Source: Avena insularis
Taxonomy: Eukaryota > Streptophyta > Magnoliopsida > Poales > Poaceae
Direction: 5' to 3'
DNA: 64,000 bases
NCBI GenBank assembly: GCA_023614405.1
Contig: CM042690.1
Span: forward strand, 524,412,293-524,476,292
The position numbers and the translations under genes were made by a program. Shown in pieces: positions 41,621 through 52,876 of this stretch. How positions within the stretch are numbered: the stretch's first letter is position 1; each line of letters opens with the position of its first letter. The notes below the pieces were generated by a model that saw only the letters and a list, made by a program, of their open reading frames with translations, had not been told where the DNA came from and ran no database searches.

Positions 41621-44108
41621 TGAAAGGGAAATGGACGTCGCCTAGAGGGGGGTGAATAGGCGTTTTAAAATTATTATGGTTTAGGATCTAATAAATGCGG
41701 AATAAAACTTAACCTTTAATTTATCAAGCCAAAACCTATATCCACTAGTTTCACTAAGTGCACCAACAACCTATGCTAAGCAAGACAAGCAACAAGGTGA
41801 TAGCAAGATATAGTACTTCAAGCACGAAGGCTATCACAATGTAAATTGCATAGGTAAAGGGCTCAGTTGAGAGATAACCGATGGACGAGGAGACGATGAT
41901 TTGTTTCCCGAAGTTCGCTTCCAAAGAAGCTACGTCTCTGTTGGAGAGGTGCGGGGGCGCAATGTACTTCGAACGCCACAAATGGCTCACCTCGAGGTGT
42001 GGTGGCTCGATGCTCACCCAACGCCACACAAGGCCTCACCAAGGATGTGAAGCCACGCAACTCACCGACGCCACAAAAGGCTCACCCTATTCTCCCGTGA
42101 GCTCGCCATAAAGGCCTACTCACGTTCCACTATGGGACACTTGAGGGCGGTCACCGAACCCGTACAAGGCTTGGGGCAATCTCCACAACTCAATTGGAGG
42201 GCTCCAAAGAAACGCCACAAAGGCTCCACAATGCCACAAAAGGCCAACAAGCTTGGGGAACCTCCACAACTCAATTGGAGCCCCAAGAACAATGCCACAA
42301 AGGCTACAAAGCCACAAAAGGCAACAAGTCCACAAAAGGCTACACGATCACAAAAGGTCAACTATCCAACCACACAACCGTCTAGGGTTCCAAGAACCCA
42401 AGAGAAACAATCCCAAGGGATTGAACTCACCGAATCTCCGAGGAGAACTCAAACCTATGCACCAAATGCAAGAGGCAAGTCATTCACTCTAAAATTCCAC
42501 CAAAGCTACAAAAGATATTGGGGGAATAAGGGAGGAAGAACACAAGAGGAGAACACAAAACTCTCCAAGATCTAGATCCCAAGAATTCCTTCACAAAGAA
42601 GGGATTTGGTTTGGTAGGGGTTGTAGATCTAGATCTCCTCTCTCAAATCCCTCAAAGAGATGCAAGAATCATAGGAGGGAGAAGGGAAGAGGGCAAGCTT
42701 TTGAAGGTCAACAATTGAGGAGAGAGAGTGGAAGAGCTAGTAAAAATGACCTCAAAACTTGGGGAAACTTTTGGGAAGAGGGGGCCCTTAAATAGGGCAA
42801 GAGAAATCTGCCCGTTTGGGCAAGATTCGTGCCCCACCGGAACTACTGTTGCCCCACCGGTACTACCTCTAAATAGAAACACAAGATATAGAAGAAAAAC
42901 GAGATTTACCGGAACTTTGGCCGGAACTTGGGCCGGTACTACCGTTCAAGCAAAAACGTTGGACAACATTGCACGAAAACTTCAATAGCTTTTGACTCCG
43001 AACTCCGATTTCGATGATCTTGGGCTTGTTTTGAAGAGAACAAAAATCTCTACAAGATTATGCAAAGAAACATCATAGTACAACAAGAGAGGATAAAAAT
43101 AAAATGGAGAAAGGTATGACCTCTCAGAAGCGACGAACCGGTAAAACCTCGAGAACCCAAAACGCAAGAAGTTGAGCTTGGAAACTCTAATTGGGATGAA
43201 ACCAATTTTGTTGGAAAGATAATAAAGAGTAGAATCCAACAAAAGGTGAAATATTGGGTATCACCAAGGGATAAAATACCATGAATATATATGTGAGATA
43301 CCTCCCAAGGTGTGGAGCCGGAAAACCCGCAAGATCAAAAACGCAATAAGATATGCAAGGGAAATCCGTTTTTGATGAACTAGAGCTTGTTATGAAGATA
43401 ACCACAAGCTCTAGATCCTCACATGGATAACAACCAAACAACAACCAAGAAAGATGATGCTATGTATGCAAGGGTTTGAGTTCTCTTCGAAAGATACGAA
43501 CGAGTCACCCACTCGAGAGCCCCTCTTGATAGTACGGTTATCTATCCTAAACCCGGTCTCCCAACACTACAAAAACACTACAAGAGACCAGTAAAATAGA
43601 AACCCTATCACGATCATACCTTTGCCTTGAGCATCCCACTTGAGCTTGATGTAGAAAATCTTGTCACCTTCAAGATGGAACACCTTTCTTGATTGCACTT
43701 GCTTGATGAAGTCTTGAGAAATGCTCCCCCATACTCCATGGGGAAGCCTCTTCTTCGAACTTGTCTTCATCATTCCATGATTGCCGAGGATGGCAAGCTT
43801 CAAGAATGAGATCTTCTAGAGATGACGCATCTTGAGCTTGCACTTCAATTCTTGATGATGTCTTGAAGATTGCCATGAGGAACTCCATCATCTTCTTCTT
43901 ATTCAAGACATACTTGATCTTCTTCTTCTACTTGATTCCAATAGGCACAAAGCCCTTGGACATTGCTTCTTCTTTTTCATCCTTGAAACCAACACATGGT
44001 CCAAGCGATGCCAATGGACAAACCTACAAGTGAAACTCAATTTGCACATTAGTCCATAGGGATTGTCATTAATTACCAAAACCACACATGGGGCATACAT
44101 GCCCTTTA
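41621..44108 (-). repeat. 5' LTR of the nested element
   Basis: Starts TGAAAGGG on the + strand side and ends CCCTTTA. One C of the expected CCCTTTCA has been lost at the outer end. It matches 33134-35622 over its full length and is flanked by GATGT. Confidence 0.95.
42788..42794 (-). promoter_or_regulatory. TATA-like box of the 5' LTR
   Basis: TATTTAA on the - strand, same position as in the other LTR. Transcription would run leftwards toward gag. CCGG-rich motifs at about 42830-42950 lie upstream in that direction. Confidence 0.5.
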
Positions 44109-44113
44109 GATGT
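44109..44113. repeat. Target-site duplication GATGT, right copy
   Basis: Matches 33129-33133. Athila sequence resumes directly after it. Confidence 0.9.
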
Positions 44114-44180
44114 AATCTATAGTCGGTTCATAACTATACGGCGGGATCTATACGGGTCACGCCCGTATAGTTGCTCGTTA
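44114..44180 (+). repeat. Fifth palindromic repeat unit, split by the nested element
   Basis: AACTATACGGCGGGAT followed by GCCCGTATAGTTGCTCG continues the series from 33053. With the insertion and one target copy removed, the spacing is about 91 bp, close to the 102-bp period. This confirms that the insertion broke the repeat. Confidence 0.75.
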
Positions 44181-44210
44181 CGAAAGGCGGCTAGGGTTTT
44201 TGACCTCCCC

Positions 44211-44218
44211 TTTTAAAG
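44211..44218 (+). promoter_or_regulatory. TATA-like box upstream of the Athila third ORF
   Basis: TTTTAAAG follows a run of GC-rich palindromic units and lies 115 bp upstream of the ATG at 44333, with a CT-rich leader (GCCTCCAGCCTCG) between. The arrangement imitates the LTR promoters elsewhere in the window. A role as internal promoter is inference only. Confidence 0.3.
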
Positions 44219-44332
44219 CTGATCACATCTAACCTTTTTCATTGAGTTTTCTCAGAGCTACAGCCTCCAGCCTCGAAAAATCCTCGCCATCCCTATACAA
44301 GCCCTTTCTAACAACATCCGTGCAGTGAAGAC

Positions 44333-44929
44333 ATGCAACCCTTCCACGTCAACAATATCTGGAGGAAGAGAGAAGAGAATCCCGTGAAGATGATCGAAGA
44401 AGTAGAACCTAAAGGATCATCGTCATTATCTAGCCCGGAGATCAAGCCTCTCCCAAATTGGGAGGACATGTTCCCGCAAAGGATGGAGATGATGAGGCAA
44501 GCGGAGCAGGGAAAGAGCAAGGATGAGTATCTCTCTAATACCTATCGTCACAACATAGGATCCTATTATAAACCTCCTCTCGGTCTGTCGCCTCTTAAAC
44601 CTAAGAAGGTACGGCAAGATGAGATTCATGATAAGATCTATGAGTTGGAAAAATCTTTGAAGGCATGTGTCGAAACAATTGGAGAAGGGATTGACTCCTA
44701 CTGGATGATGAGCAAAGACCTTGAGAAATAGGTCAATGACATCAATGGTAGAGTTGGTTTCTTGATTAAAACTGTTTTTGAGTTGACAAATGAGAAGAAA
44801 TTCCTGTAGAAGAAAATTTTGACGCTTCAATACGACATGGACGAGCTCAGCATTCACCTCTCAAGCATGGCTAAGGTTTGCAACATAGAGGAAGAAGTCA
44901 ATACTCTTCCTACCCAGGAGGAGGAATAG
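44333..44929 (+). pseudogene. Third ORF of the Athila element, function unknown
   Basis: One reading frame of 198 codons plus a stop (TAG 44927-44929), with two in-frame TAG codons (44729-44731 and 44807-44809). The N-terminal half is Pro/Glu/Lys-rich and includes LPNWEDMFPQRMEMM. The C-terminal half is heptad-like and probably coiled-coil. No signal peptide or clear membrane segment is visible. Athila elements often carry an extra ORF after pol, sometimes called env-like. The position fits, but nothing in the sequence shows an envelope function. Confidence 0.6.
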
Positions 44930-45940
44930 GTACCAACAAGGAGTTATTTGATCCCGCTTGGCTTGATTCCAATCTTGGGGAGATCTTTAAAGACCTTGTA
45001 ATCTATCTTATAAGTTTTATATTACTATTTTAGTTTTTCATTAGTTTGAGTTTAGAAATAAAGTTGCATCATTTAAATTTCCTTAAGGAATAGTCGATCC
45101 CATTTGTGAAATTCCGAGTTTATTATCATATATGGAGCATTATTGAGTTTGTGCTTGTCTTATTAGATATATGAATGGCTTGAGTATAATTTTACTTGCA
45201 CTTGATGATAGGAATAGGTGTCTTCCACACCGTTGATATTAAAGGAACATATAAAGATAATTTGGTCAATATGTTGTAAGTCTATGGTTTGATTTACAAA
45301 GAAAAATTATCTATGCAGTTAAGTTGAAAAGGAAACCTTGAATAAAGGAAAATAAAAAAGTGCTATAAAAATAGAGTGACAACAATTCAAGGTAGAATCT
45401 TCAAGTCATAAAGATGCTTCATATACAATTGGAATTTGGTAATTGAGATCGTTAAGCTTTGAATTCCTACATGAAGTGGAATGTATGGCTAGGTCCTTTT
45501 GCACATCACTTAAACAAAAGTGTGAGCATATAAACAAAATATAAGAAAAGAAAGAATGAAAAGAGTGAATGTGAAAATAGCAAATAGGCATACACCACTA
45601 TATTGTAGTATGACAAAGATACACTTTGAGATTTTGAATCCCAAGTGAATATGTTAATCCTAAAAACACTTGGGACTATCTCGCTAACTCATTCGGTTGA
45701 ACTTAATACTTTTACATCATATTGAGAAGTGATCTTTTGTGAATTGTTAAGTGCTAAGGCATGGAAGCCTGCCTATACTATTTAGATGGTTCTAGTAAGG
45801 TACTATTCATGAACTTATTCCTATGTATCAAATATGATAAACACATGATACAACTGGCTCATTTATTTTATCGACTCAGCTTCATGAATATGAGGATCAC
45901 ATCCATTAAGATAAAATTGCTCGGGACGAGCAAGAGTCTA
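44930..45940 (+). other. 3' untranslated region of the Athila element
   Basis: AT-rich with no coding frame of note. It lies between the third ORF and the polypurine tract. CTCGGGACGAGCAAGAGTC at 45920-45938 is the typical text just before the tract in Athila-type grass elements. Confidence 0.6.
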
Positions 45941-45953
45941 AGCTTGGGGAAGT
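45941..45953 (+). promoter_or_regulatory. Polypurine tract of the Athila element
   Basis: AGCTTGGGGAAGT directly precedes the TGATGAG end of the LTR. Confidence 0.75.
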
Positions 45954-47355
45954 TGATGAGTGCATATTTGCATCATGTTTTATATTATTATTTTGCATTG
46001 TAGATGTAGGATCTTGGTATTTTACGATGCTCGCGCATACATTTTATGTCTGTTTTCACCAGGATCAGGATAGATGATGGATACAATGGACACAATTCTT
46101 GGAGTAGTTGTACTAAGGAGAAAAGGAGTAAAAAACAATGTAAATCGCTTATTTGGGAAATATCAATAATACTAGAAGAAAACCCGAAGCGATCAAGACA
46201 CACAGACGGTTTAACGACCAACTATACAGTAGGAATAAATTTTCCAGCCGTATAGTTCCCGCCGTATAGTTGGCACCGCCACTGCCTCCTCAAATAGTTT
46301 CACCCCGTGCAACTGGATCAGGGAGACGACATACAGAACACCCAAAAATCGCTAAAACCTCACCTCCGGAAGGCATCTGGAGGGGGAATTTGTCCAAGGG
46401 ATCCATCTTCACCCTATGCGGATCTGGGAGGCCAAGGTATCGATCTCCATCTTCATCAACCATCATCTTCATCCATCCCATCTTCACCCATCTAGATCTT
46501 GTTGTAATTTCCGTACTCGTTGTGGATTTATACAAGAACTATTCATTTACAATTGTTTCCATTACCATTACCATGATGTTGATTGCCTCAATGTCTGAGT
46601 AGATCTCTAGTTCTTAGGGAGATGGAGAAACCCTAGCATATGATTGAGATGAGGTAGAGATTATTATGTTATACATCATTATGTGTATGCGTTAATTGTC
46701 TTCATCTTGATGTTGTGACTTGTGCACCTCCTTAATATTTGCCTCTTATGGGGACTCGATGAAGGGGATTACTTGTTGGTAGACGAAGGGATGATATCAC
46801 TTACTATGACTATAAAGCTGTTGTCATTCTTTACGTACTAACTTGAGGAATCAAGGAGAACTCATAAAGCCATGTCCATGCCACGGGAGAAACCCCTTAA
46901 ATAGCGGGATAATATGATTGATGTTGTTTATTCGTCAGTTGTGGTTATAAAGGATGATGTGAGTAGTGGTTGCTGCCTATTTGTCCATATATGGAGATCC
47001 TCCCACATACATACATATTATGAGAATATTTGTTATAATAATCTTGATTGCTTAGTATAAATTGCTAGTGGTGTATTCACCACTCCCTGAGAACGCCTTT
47101 TTCCCTATTGCAGTTCCAAGTTCTTTTACACACGCGATTCTTACTTTCTGCATTAAGTTTTACTTTACTTTAAATTGTCTTGTTCAACCAAAAACCCTAA
47201 AACAACTTTACTTTTCTTGCATCTTAAAGTTATTCCTTAAGTACTACGTATAGTTTTAGTTAAAAGCATTTTAGTCTTTTGCCTACTGCTCCCTATGGGA
47301 TTGATATCTTTATTTCAAAACTAGCTAGGAACGATATGTTCACTTGCAGTCATCA
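45954..47355 (+). repeat. 3' LTR of the Athila element
   Basis: 1,402 bp. Starts TGATGAGTGCA and ends TGCAGTCATCA, which are inverted repeats with one mismatch. The right part (TTTTGCCTACTGCTCCCTATGGG at 47278 onward) resembles the R-U5 end of grass Athila LTRs. The matching 5' LTR is not in the window. The next 5 bp (TTGCA) would be the target duplication. Confidence 0.8.
46207..46275 (+). repeat. Palindromic repeat unit inside the Athila LTR
   Basis: GGTTTAACGACCAACTATAC followed by CCGTATAGTTCCCGCCGTATAG copies the 102-bp repeat of the internal 3' region. Its presence in the LTR means that each full element would carry copies at both ends. Confidence 0.75.
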
Positions 47356-47421
47356 TTGCACACCGGAGACTCCGATGTGGTTTACTTCTAGCACATCCTA
47401 CAAGGGCTTGAGGGTCTTATT

Positions 47422-49083
47422 TTGTCTCCAAGACATATATGCTTACCTCCATGCTATCCACCTTCCTCTATATTCACAGGCTGCTCTGGTTCTCGTCGTG
47501 GTCGCACAAAAGCCAAGTCCAAAAGAGGGGACTCACAGTTTGATGAAGAAGCTGGACAATATGTTATTCCACCATCTAACCGGAAGCAGCTGGCTAGAGA
47601 TGTTGCATATATGAGAAGGGACCATGAGCGCATTGAGAAAGAAAACCATGCCAAAAGGGCCAAGTATGACAATTTGCAGTCTCTTGCCCATATGTCAAAT
47701 AAATAATACCGTGAGCTGTGCAAGACAAGGTTATATGACTTGCCAAGAACCAACGATGAACCATGTTATTGGAGGAAGGAGCAAAAGGTGGTCATGATGG
47801 ATATCTTTCCCAAGCTCACCAAGTCCCCAGTTTGTCCACAACGGTATATGGACTTCCCCTACATGCGTGCCAATGACTACTTCACAGATGCTCTTTGGGT
47901 CACTGAGAAGCTTGGGCTACACAATCTTATGGAGCTCCATGAGGACTACAACATTGCCCTGGTTCAACAATTCTATGCCACAGTTGTATTTGATCATGAT
48001 GAGGCTAGAACCATGACATTGATGACCAGTAATTTTTGCTGCTCTGCAAAGTTTTATGATTTTGCCATAGTCATTCACTAGACCTTCAGTGGCGTGTTTG
48101 TTCCTATTGTCCACTGCATGCATGACGCTGCTCTTGGTAAAAGCAAAAACAAGCTAGAACCTCTCTATGGGAAAGATGGCACTATTGGGGAGTCCAAGGG
48201 ACTCAAGCCTCTCTACAATCTGCTGTTGAGGATCTTTCGCTGCACCATTTCCCCTAGTGCTGGAAATGATGAGGCTATTCGATGTGGCCTTGTCAACTTA
48301 CCCCATCATGCTCACAAGGTGGTTTGTGCTAGGCCTACTGCTGATGAATTCACTATTGACATCATGGACTTCATTTTTTAGGAGATGCATCATGCTATTC
48401 TCTTCAGAAAATCTCCTCCATATGCAGCTCTTGTGATGAGGCTCATCAATACTCAAGCTCATGCTTCACCTCTCGCTCTCCCACCCAACCTTGAAGAACA
48501 TGTCTCTGTGGCTCTCCAAAATAAAGGGAGAATGGGTCCAGCTCCTAGGCAGCCATATGCTCATGAGGGTGATGACATTTCTGAGGCTGAGCTGGCTCCC
48601 ACTCCTCCAAGGGGCTCTAGGAGGAAGAATGCCTCTAATGCTCTTATAGCACCTGTCACATGTGAGTATGTCCTGGAGAAGGTCAAGAAGGCATCATTTT
48701 GGGAAAAGACACTATGCTGCATGAATGTGGACATTCGCAAGGAACAACGTGCCTCCTATAAGAGCAAGCGCAGAATTGAGAAGCTCCTTAAGGAAATCAA
48801 CGCTCAAGGAGAAGAGGAAGGGGAGGTAGAATACACTGATGAGCATGGGGCTGAACCGTCTGCAGAATCAGATCACACACTCTCTATTGGGGCATGGAAT
48901 GCAAGAAATGACGGCCTGGTTGATTGGAAGACCTTCTTAGAGGTCACATTTGGTTTTGCTTCTCAGGGTACTTCCTCCTCTCTCCCTCATGGGAAAGGCC
49001 CCATGGCTCCAGGTGGTGATGATGACTACATTGAGGAGGAAGAAGAGGATGAGGATGAGGATGACGATGGTGAATACGAGTGA
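47422..49083 (+). pseudogene. Retrotransposon-associated ORF with three nonsense codons
   Basis: A single + strand phase runs from about 47422 to TGA 49081-49083, broken only by TAA 47704-47706, TAG 48079-48081 and TAG 48379-48381. The N-terminus is basic (GSRRGRTKAKSKRGD) and the middle resembles the plant transposon-associated protein family with a VQQFYATVVF motif (about 47966-47995). Residues coded at 48690-48820 are Lys/Arg-rich and probably helical, and the last 20 residues are almost all Asp/Glu. The exact start is uncertain. A splice-acceptor-like CTATATTCACAG at 47468-47479 precedes the basic region. Function in the element is unknown to me. Confidence 0.6.
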
Positions 49084-49428
49084 TCCTTTGGGGCGGTAGC
49101 TTGGTCTTTTCCCTTTTCGGTGTTTTGATGCAAAAGGGGGAGAAGATGTCTATTAGGATCATCCGGGATCTGCATGGGTTGGGCATTTGGTTGCTTCGCA
49201 TTTTCCTATGCTGTTATCTTAAAAATTTGAAGATTTGCTTTATTTGGTTCTTGTACTAGCTACTATTTGTATGGACATGCCATGCCCAGGCTATGCAAGC
49301 CTTTACCTTCTATTATCTAATATGTGTTGCACTACATGTATATGTTGTTGCACATCGTTAGTGGGAGCATAGCTATGTTTCTTATTTTTAAGAATTTCAT
49401 GCAAAACCACTTGCTGTCATCGAATACC
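49084..49428 (+). other. Spacer between ORF and 3' LTR
   Basis: Non-coding. GCAAAAGGGGGAGAAGATG at 49131-49149 is a second polypurine-like tract about 300 bp before the functional one. Nothing else recognised. Confidence 0.5.
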
Positions 49429-49442
49429 AAAAAGGGGGAGAT
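49429..49442 (+). promoter_or_regulatory. Polypurine tract of the 47.4-50.7 kb element
   Basis: AAAAAGGGGGAGAT adjoins the TGAAAGGA end of the 3' LTR. Confidence 0.8.
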
Positions 49443-50704
49443 TGAAAGGACATTTATTGTCTTAATCAGTTCTGGTGTTCGTTAACAACTTGAGGATCAT
49501 TTTACACTTTGCTAATATTGCCACGTCAATCTACTAAAAATAGAAAAGTCCGTGTCGTGGTGGAAAAATCCTTGGCTAAAACAGAAGTTTCCTGGAAAGT
49601 CCAGACCGGAGTCTCTGGTGTGCAAAGACCAGAGTATCCGGTGTGGTCTGGAGTTTCACCTCAAACCTCCGGAGTGGATCCAAGATGAAGCCCAGGGACA
49701 GTCTGACTAGGGGTCCCAAGACAGGCTGAATTTTGGCTGGAATCTCTGCCGTATTCTAATAGATCGGAATCTCCGGAGTGAAAAGTCTGAAGTCTCCGCT
49801 GTGCTCCGGTCTGGAGTTCCTGCCAAATCTCCAAAGGGAGCATCAAGACCAGGCCCAGGACATTCTGTATAGTGGTCCAGAGATGGACCGGAGACAGCGG
49901 AATCTCCGGTGCAGACTGGAGTTTCCAGTGTGGAAACTCCCCAACGGGTAGAAAACGGTTAGAAATATGTGGGTCTATAAATAGGGGACTTCATCCCCTA
50001 CCTGCAGCTGCTCATTCCAGAAAAGAAGAACACCCCATTAGAGCCACCAAATCAACAAGATCTCCCCATCCAACCATCAAACATCGCCGATCTTTGGAGA
50101 ATCGAAGGAGTATGCCTTGATCTACAACTTCACCAAGAGAGATCTTCATTTCCCACTCATTCACTTGAGGCCCCCTTGCTCTAGGGTTTCATTGGAAACC
50201 TTAGGCCTTGATTTGGTTCTTACAAGCTTGTCTTTAATTGTTGTGATAACTTGCTTGGATTCGGGAGCCTCCAATTTAGTTGTATATGTGTGCCTTGAAC
50301 TTGTTGTAAGGGTGCCGACTACCACCTTGAAGGTTGCCGATATAGTGGAAGCGTGAATCGATCCCTTTGGGGTGAGGTTCACCGAAGAACAAGGGAGTCC
50401 TCTCGTGGCGTTTGGTGGCATCACCCTCTCCAAACACAGACGTACTTCCCCTCAAAAGGAAGGAACTACGGGAAATAATCCTTGAGTCTTTGTGTGCTTC
50501 ATTTTGGTTACTTCTATCCTTTACCGCACCTTACTTATATCTTGCTCTTTCTTATTTTGTTGTGCTAGTGTGACATATAGGTAAATTCACCTTAGTTGCA
50601 TATCTATAGAATTTACCTTTTGTGTCAAAACCTAAATTGAAAAAGAGTAAAATTTTGAAGTAGCACCTATTCACCCCTCTCTAGGTGCCCATACGATCCT
50701 TTCA
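49443..50704 (+). repeat. 3' LTR, 1,262 bp
   Basis: Bounded by TGAAAGGA and TCCTTTCA inverted ends. It carries iterated GGAGTCTCCGGTGTG-like motifs (49600-49930), then TATAAATA at 49976, then a leader. Near its end CCTATTCACCCCTCTCTAGG (50666-50685) is the reverse complement of the motif near the LTR edges of the two gag-only elements. Confidence 0.85.
49976..49983 (+). promoter_or_regulatory. TATA box of the 49.4-50.7 kb LTR
   Basis: TATAAATA in the context GGGTCTATAAATAGGGGACT, a canonical plant core promoter, about 530 bp into the LTR and directly after the CCGG-rich repeats. Confidence 0.7.
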
Positions 50705-52148
50705 GAAACCCTATGAGAATTAATATAAATGTTTTTCTAAAGTAAAACTTGGTGCTATGAAGGTAACCGTATTGTATCGGTCATAGTCCAGTTGTGAGAC
50801 TGACTGAGTTCTCCGCCTAGAACAGCAATGAAACGGAACATGTCGGTGATGGATTCGTAGGAGCGATCGATATTAGTACATTCAGATGTCCGGATTCTAG
50901 TGGGTCCAAGGGCTCTGCTCTTCTAGAGCTTGTGTGGTTCTAGTTGAGGCTATCGATGTTGGGTACTCCTATACAGAGCATAAATGTGTGGAATTTCACC
51001 CCTGTGACTTCCGTGTTTGGGAATGCTTTCTTTCATATGTTGAACCATGTGTTTTTAAATTGCATAATTACTTTATTCACATGTTTTTCAAAAAGCACAA
51101 TCTGTTTTACAATTTATATGATTGTGTGTATGATCAGTTTACTGAGTATGATTTATCATATTCACCCTTACTTCTATATCTTTTTATACAGTCTTTGATA
51201 GCGTAAGCGTTTGCGAAGAAGTCATCGTTATGAAGATTAGGCTGGACAAGTTGGATGGGAAGCGATGTAGATTACCTATTTATCATTGCAAATGTAAAAG
51301 AAACTTTTAATATAATATGTTCTCGGCTTCTCGAGATCCACTGTGTCGGCTTATGCCTGTTTTTTCCTTATACATGTATAGGCCTCCCAATCTATAGGCG
51401 CGTGGCGGCTATCATTCTCCCGGGACCGGTCTCGGCGCATAACAACTTCGCGACACTAAGTGTGACCATGTATGCACCCATCACAAGGTGTGAATCACTA
51501 CAACATCTAAATTGCGAATAATTCATGGGCCCTATTCCTGTACGCTTAGTCCTCGCCATGTTTTTATGTCTTTTTCTCCTTCTATTTTATTTTATTTATG
51601 TATACATCTGCTTATTTCTCGGTTTAGTCCTCAAACTCATTCTAGTATGCACGAAATCCTTGGACTTGTTTTGATTTTGGTCATACACTTCAAGGATCTG
51701 TTGAAACGTTGATATTTGAACTGAATTGATTATATTTCCCTATTGCACTTGCATACTAGTGAGTGGAATTAATCGTGTTTGCAATGTAACCAGTACATCA
51801 CCGAATTTAAATATCAACCATTAAACGCACTCATACTCAATTCAAGACATATATTGCAAGGAAAATTACATTCGACGCTTTTTGGAAACAACCTAACTAC
51901 CTCTTAAGAATTTTTTGTTACAAAATTTCATCTATATTAGAGAGAAATAAGAAAGAGAAAAACCACAAGTCTTTGTTGGTTGATTTGTGCCACTTATTTG
52001 AATTACAAATATATGCATGTGATTGTGTCTATTTTAGCTCCCTCAAATACATTAAGGAGAGCTCTAAAGTTCAAAGGTATTTGTAGAGCGTATACATGTC
52101 TATTCTAGGTGTAAGCAAATAGAAGATATAATAATGATGTGTACTAAG
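50705..52148. other. Unassigned intergenic DNA
   Basis: No coding frame with recognisable domains, no LTR ends and no clear repeats. Parts such as 50750-50900 look like decayed LTR-type leader sequence, but I could not place them in a family. Confidence 0.4.
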
Positions 52149-52150
52149 TA

Positions 52151-52274
52151 CTCCCTCCGTGTTAAAATAGATGTAATTTTTTAATCTAAATGTGAACGTA
52201 TCTATATAATAAATAGTGTCTAGATTTATCTAAATTTTGTCTAATCTGTGACATCTATTTTGACACGGAGGGAG
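52151..52274. mobile_element. Stowaway-like MITE, 124 bp
   Basis: Terminal inverted repeats CTCCCTCCGTGTTAAAATAG and its near-perfect complement (one mismatch), flanked by TA duplications (52149-52150 and 52275-52276). Short, AT-rich and non-coding, typical of grass Stowaway/Mariner MITEs. Confidence 0.9.
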
Positions 52275-52276
52275 TA

Positions 52277-52876
52277 TATAAATCTAAAACATACAAAATA
52301 TTTAGGTTCACATTCAATCGTTGCATTTCTTGGTTCTTTAATGTCTAGAATATGCCTTTCATGTTCATAGAAACAACAACGTAGGCGGCCAAACCTCATG
52401 TGCAGATGTGGGAATACACCGCTGGTAAACATAATTTCATGAAAAAAATTGGTATTTTTCTGATGCTCACAGAAAATGTGATGATCTGTGAATAGTCCTA
52501 TTGATGCTTGCTATTTAGATCATCATAATTCTTTTATTCTTATCTAGCCTCGCATGGACATAATTTTCCCTGAAAACTAGTGGACTTTTTGGGCATTATG
52601 AATTGCACACACTATTTTTTTAAGTTATAAAATATACTTTTGGAGTTTCAAAACAAGAGTCCATGGAGCCATGGAGGGATGCCTGATATAGGGATGAAAG
52701 TTTGCTAACTTGATACCGTAGGAGACGATGGACAACAACCAAGTTTCCCAACTTGATCGAAGAATTGTATTGTTCAACGCCATGAAAAAATGTAACAGAA
52801 AAAAAATGTTTTGTTAGTTGCTTAATTTTGACGTTTCGGTTGCAACATGTCTCTTGGACTAGTATATACAGAGACT
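52277..52876. other. Unassigned AT-rich DNA
   Basis: No open frame or repeat structure that I can support. Confidence 0.4.

Larger units (their letters stand above)
33134..44108 (-). mobile_element. Complete nested gag-only LTR retrotransposon (Ty1/copia-like, non-autonomous)
   Basis: The element is 10,975 bp, in - orientation, with 2,489- and 2,488-bp LTRs, a 5-bp GATGT duplication, a Met-tRNA-type primer binding site next to the right (5') LTR and a polypurine tract next to the left (3') LTR. Its only recognisable protein is gag, in two frames at 41564-39271. The 3.6 kb between gag and the 3' LTR has no protease, integrase or reverse transcriptase. It would therefore need enzymes from another element. 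It sits inside the palindromic repeats of the Athila element. The LTRs differ by about 3% in the first 480 bp and less elsewhere by eye, suggesting a fairly recent insertion. Confidence 0.9.
28776..47355 (+). mobile_element. Athila-like Ty3/gypsy retrotransposon, 5'-truncated and interrupted
   Basis: Domain order on the + strand is gag C-terminus, protease, reverse transcriptase, RNase H, integrase, palindromic repeats, an extra ORF, a polypurine tract and a 3' LTR. Gag and pol wording (for example MPSSLYEEL, ILLGRPF, ADHLSR) and the ORF downstream of integrase fit the Athila lineage of plant Ty3/gypsy elements. The element is interrupted at 33133/44109 by a complete - strand element, so its own DNA here is 28776-33133 plus 44109-47355. 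The 5' LTR, primer binding site and most of gag are missing, because the satellite array begins where gag should continue. It is non-functional in several genes. Confidence 0.85.
47356..50704 (+). mobile_element. 3' part of an unclassified LTR retrotransposon
   Basis: A + strand element whose left part was cut off by the Athila insertion. It holds a long broken ORF, a spacer with two AAAGGGGGAGA tracts (the second adjoining the LTR) and a 1,262-bp 3' LTR. No reverse transcriptase or integrase is present here. The LTR ends resemble those of the gag-only element family, but the protein is different. Confidence 0.7.

Noticed and set aside
44333..44929. Envelope glycoprotein for the Athila third ORF
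   Set aside because: Position fits, but no signal peptide, transmembrane segment or cleavage site is visible. Kept as unknown.
50934..51712. Frames of 66-90 codons in the unassigned stretch
   Set aside because: AT-rich, overlapping in two phases, no recognisable motif.
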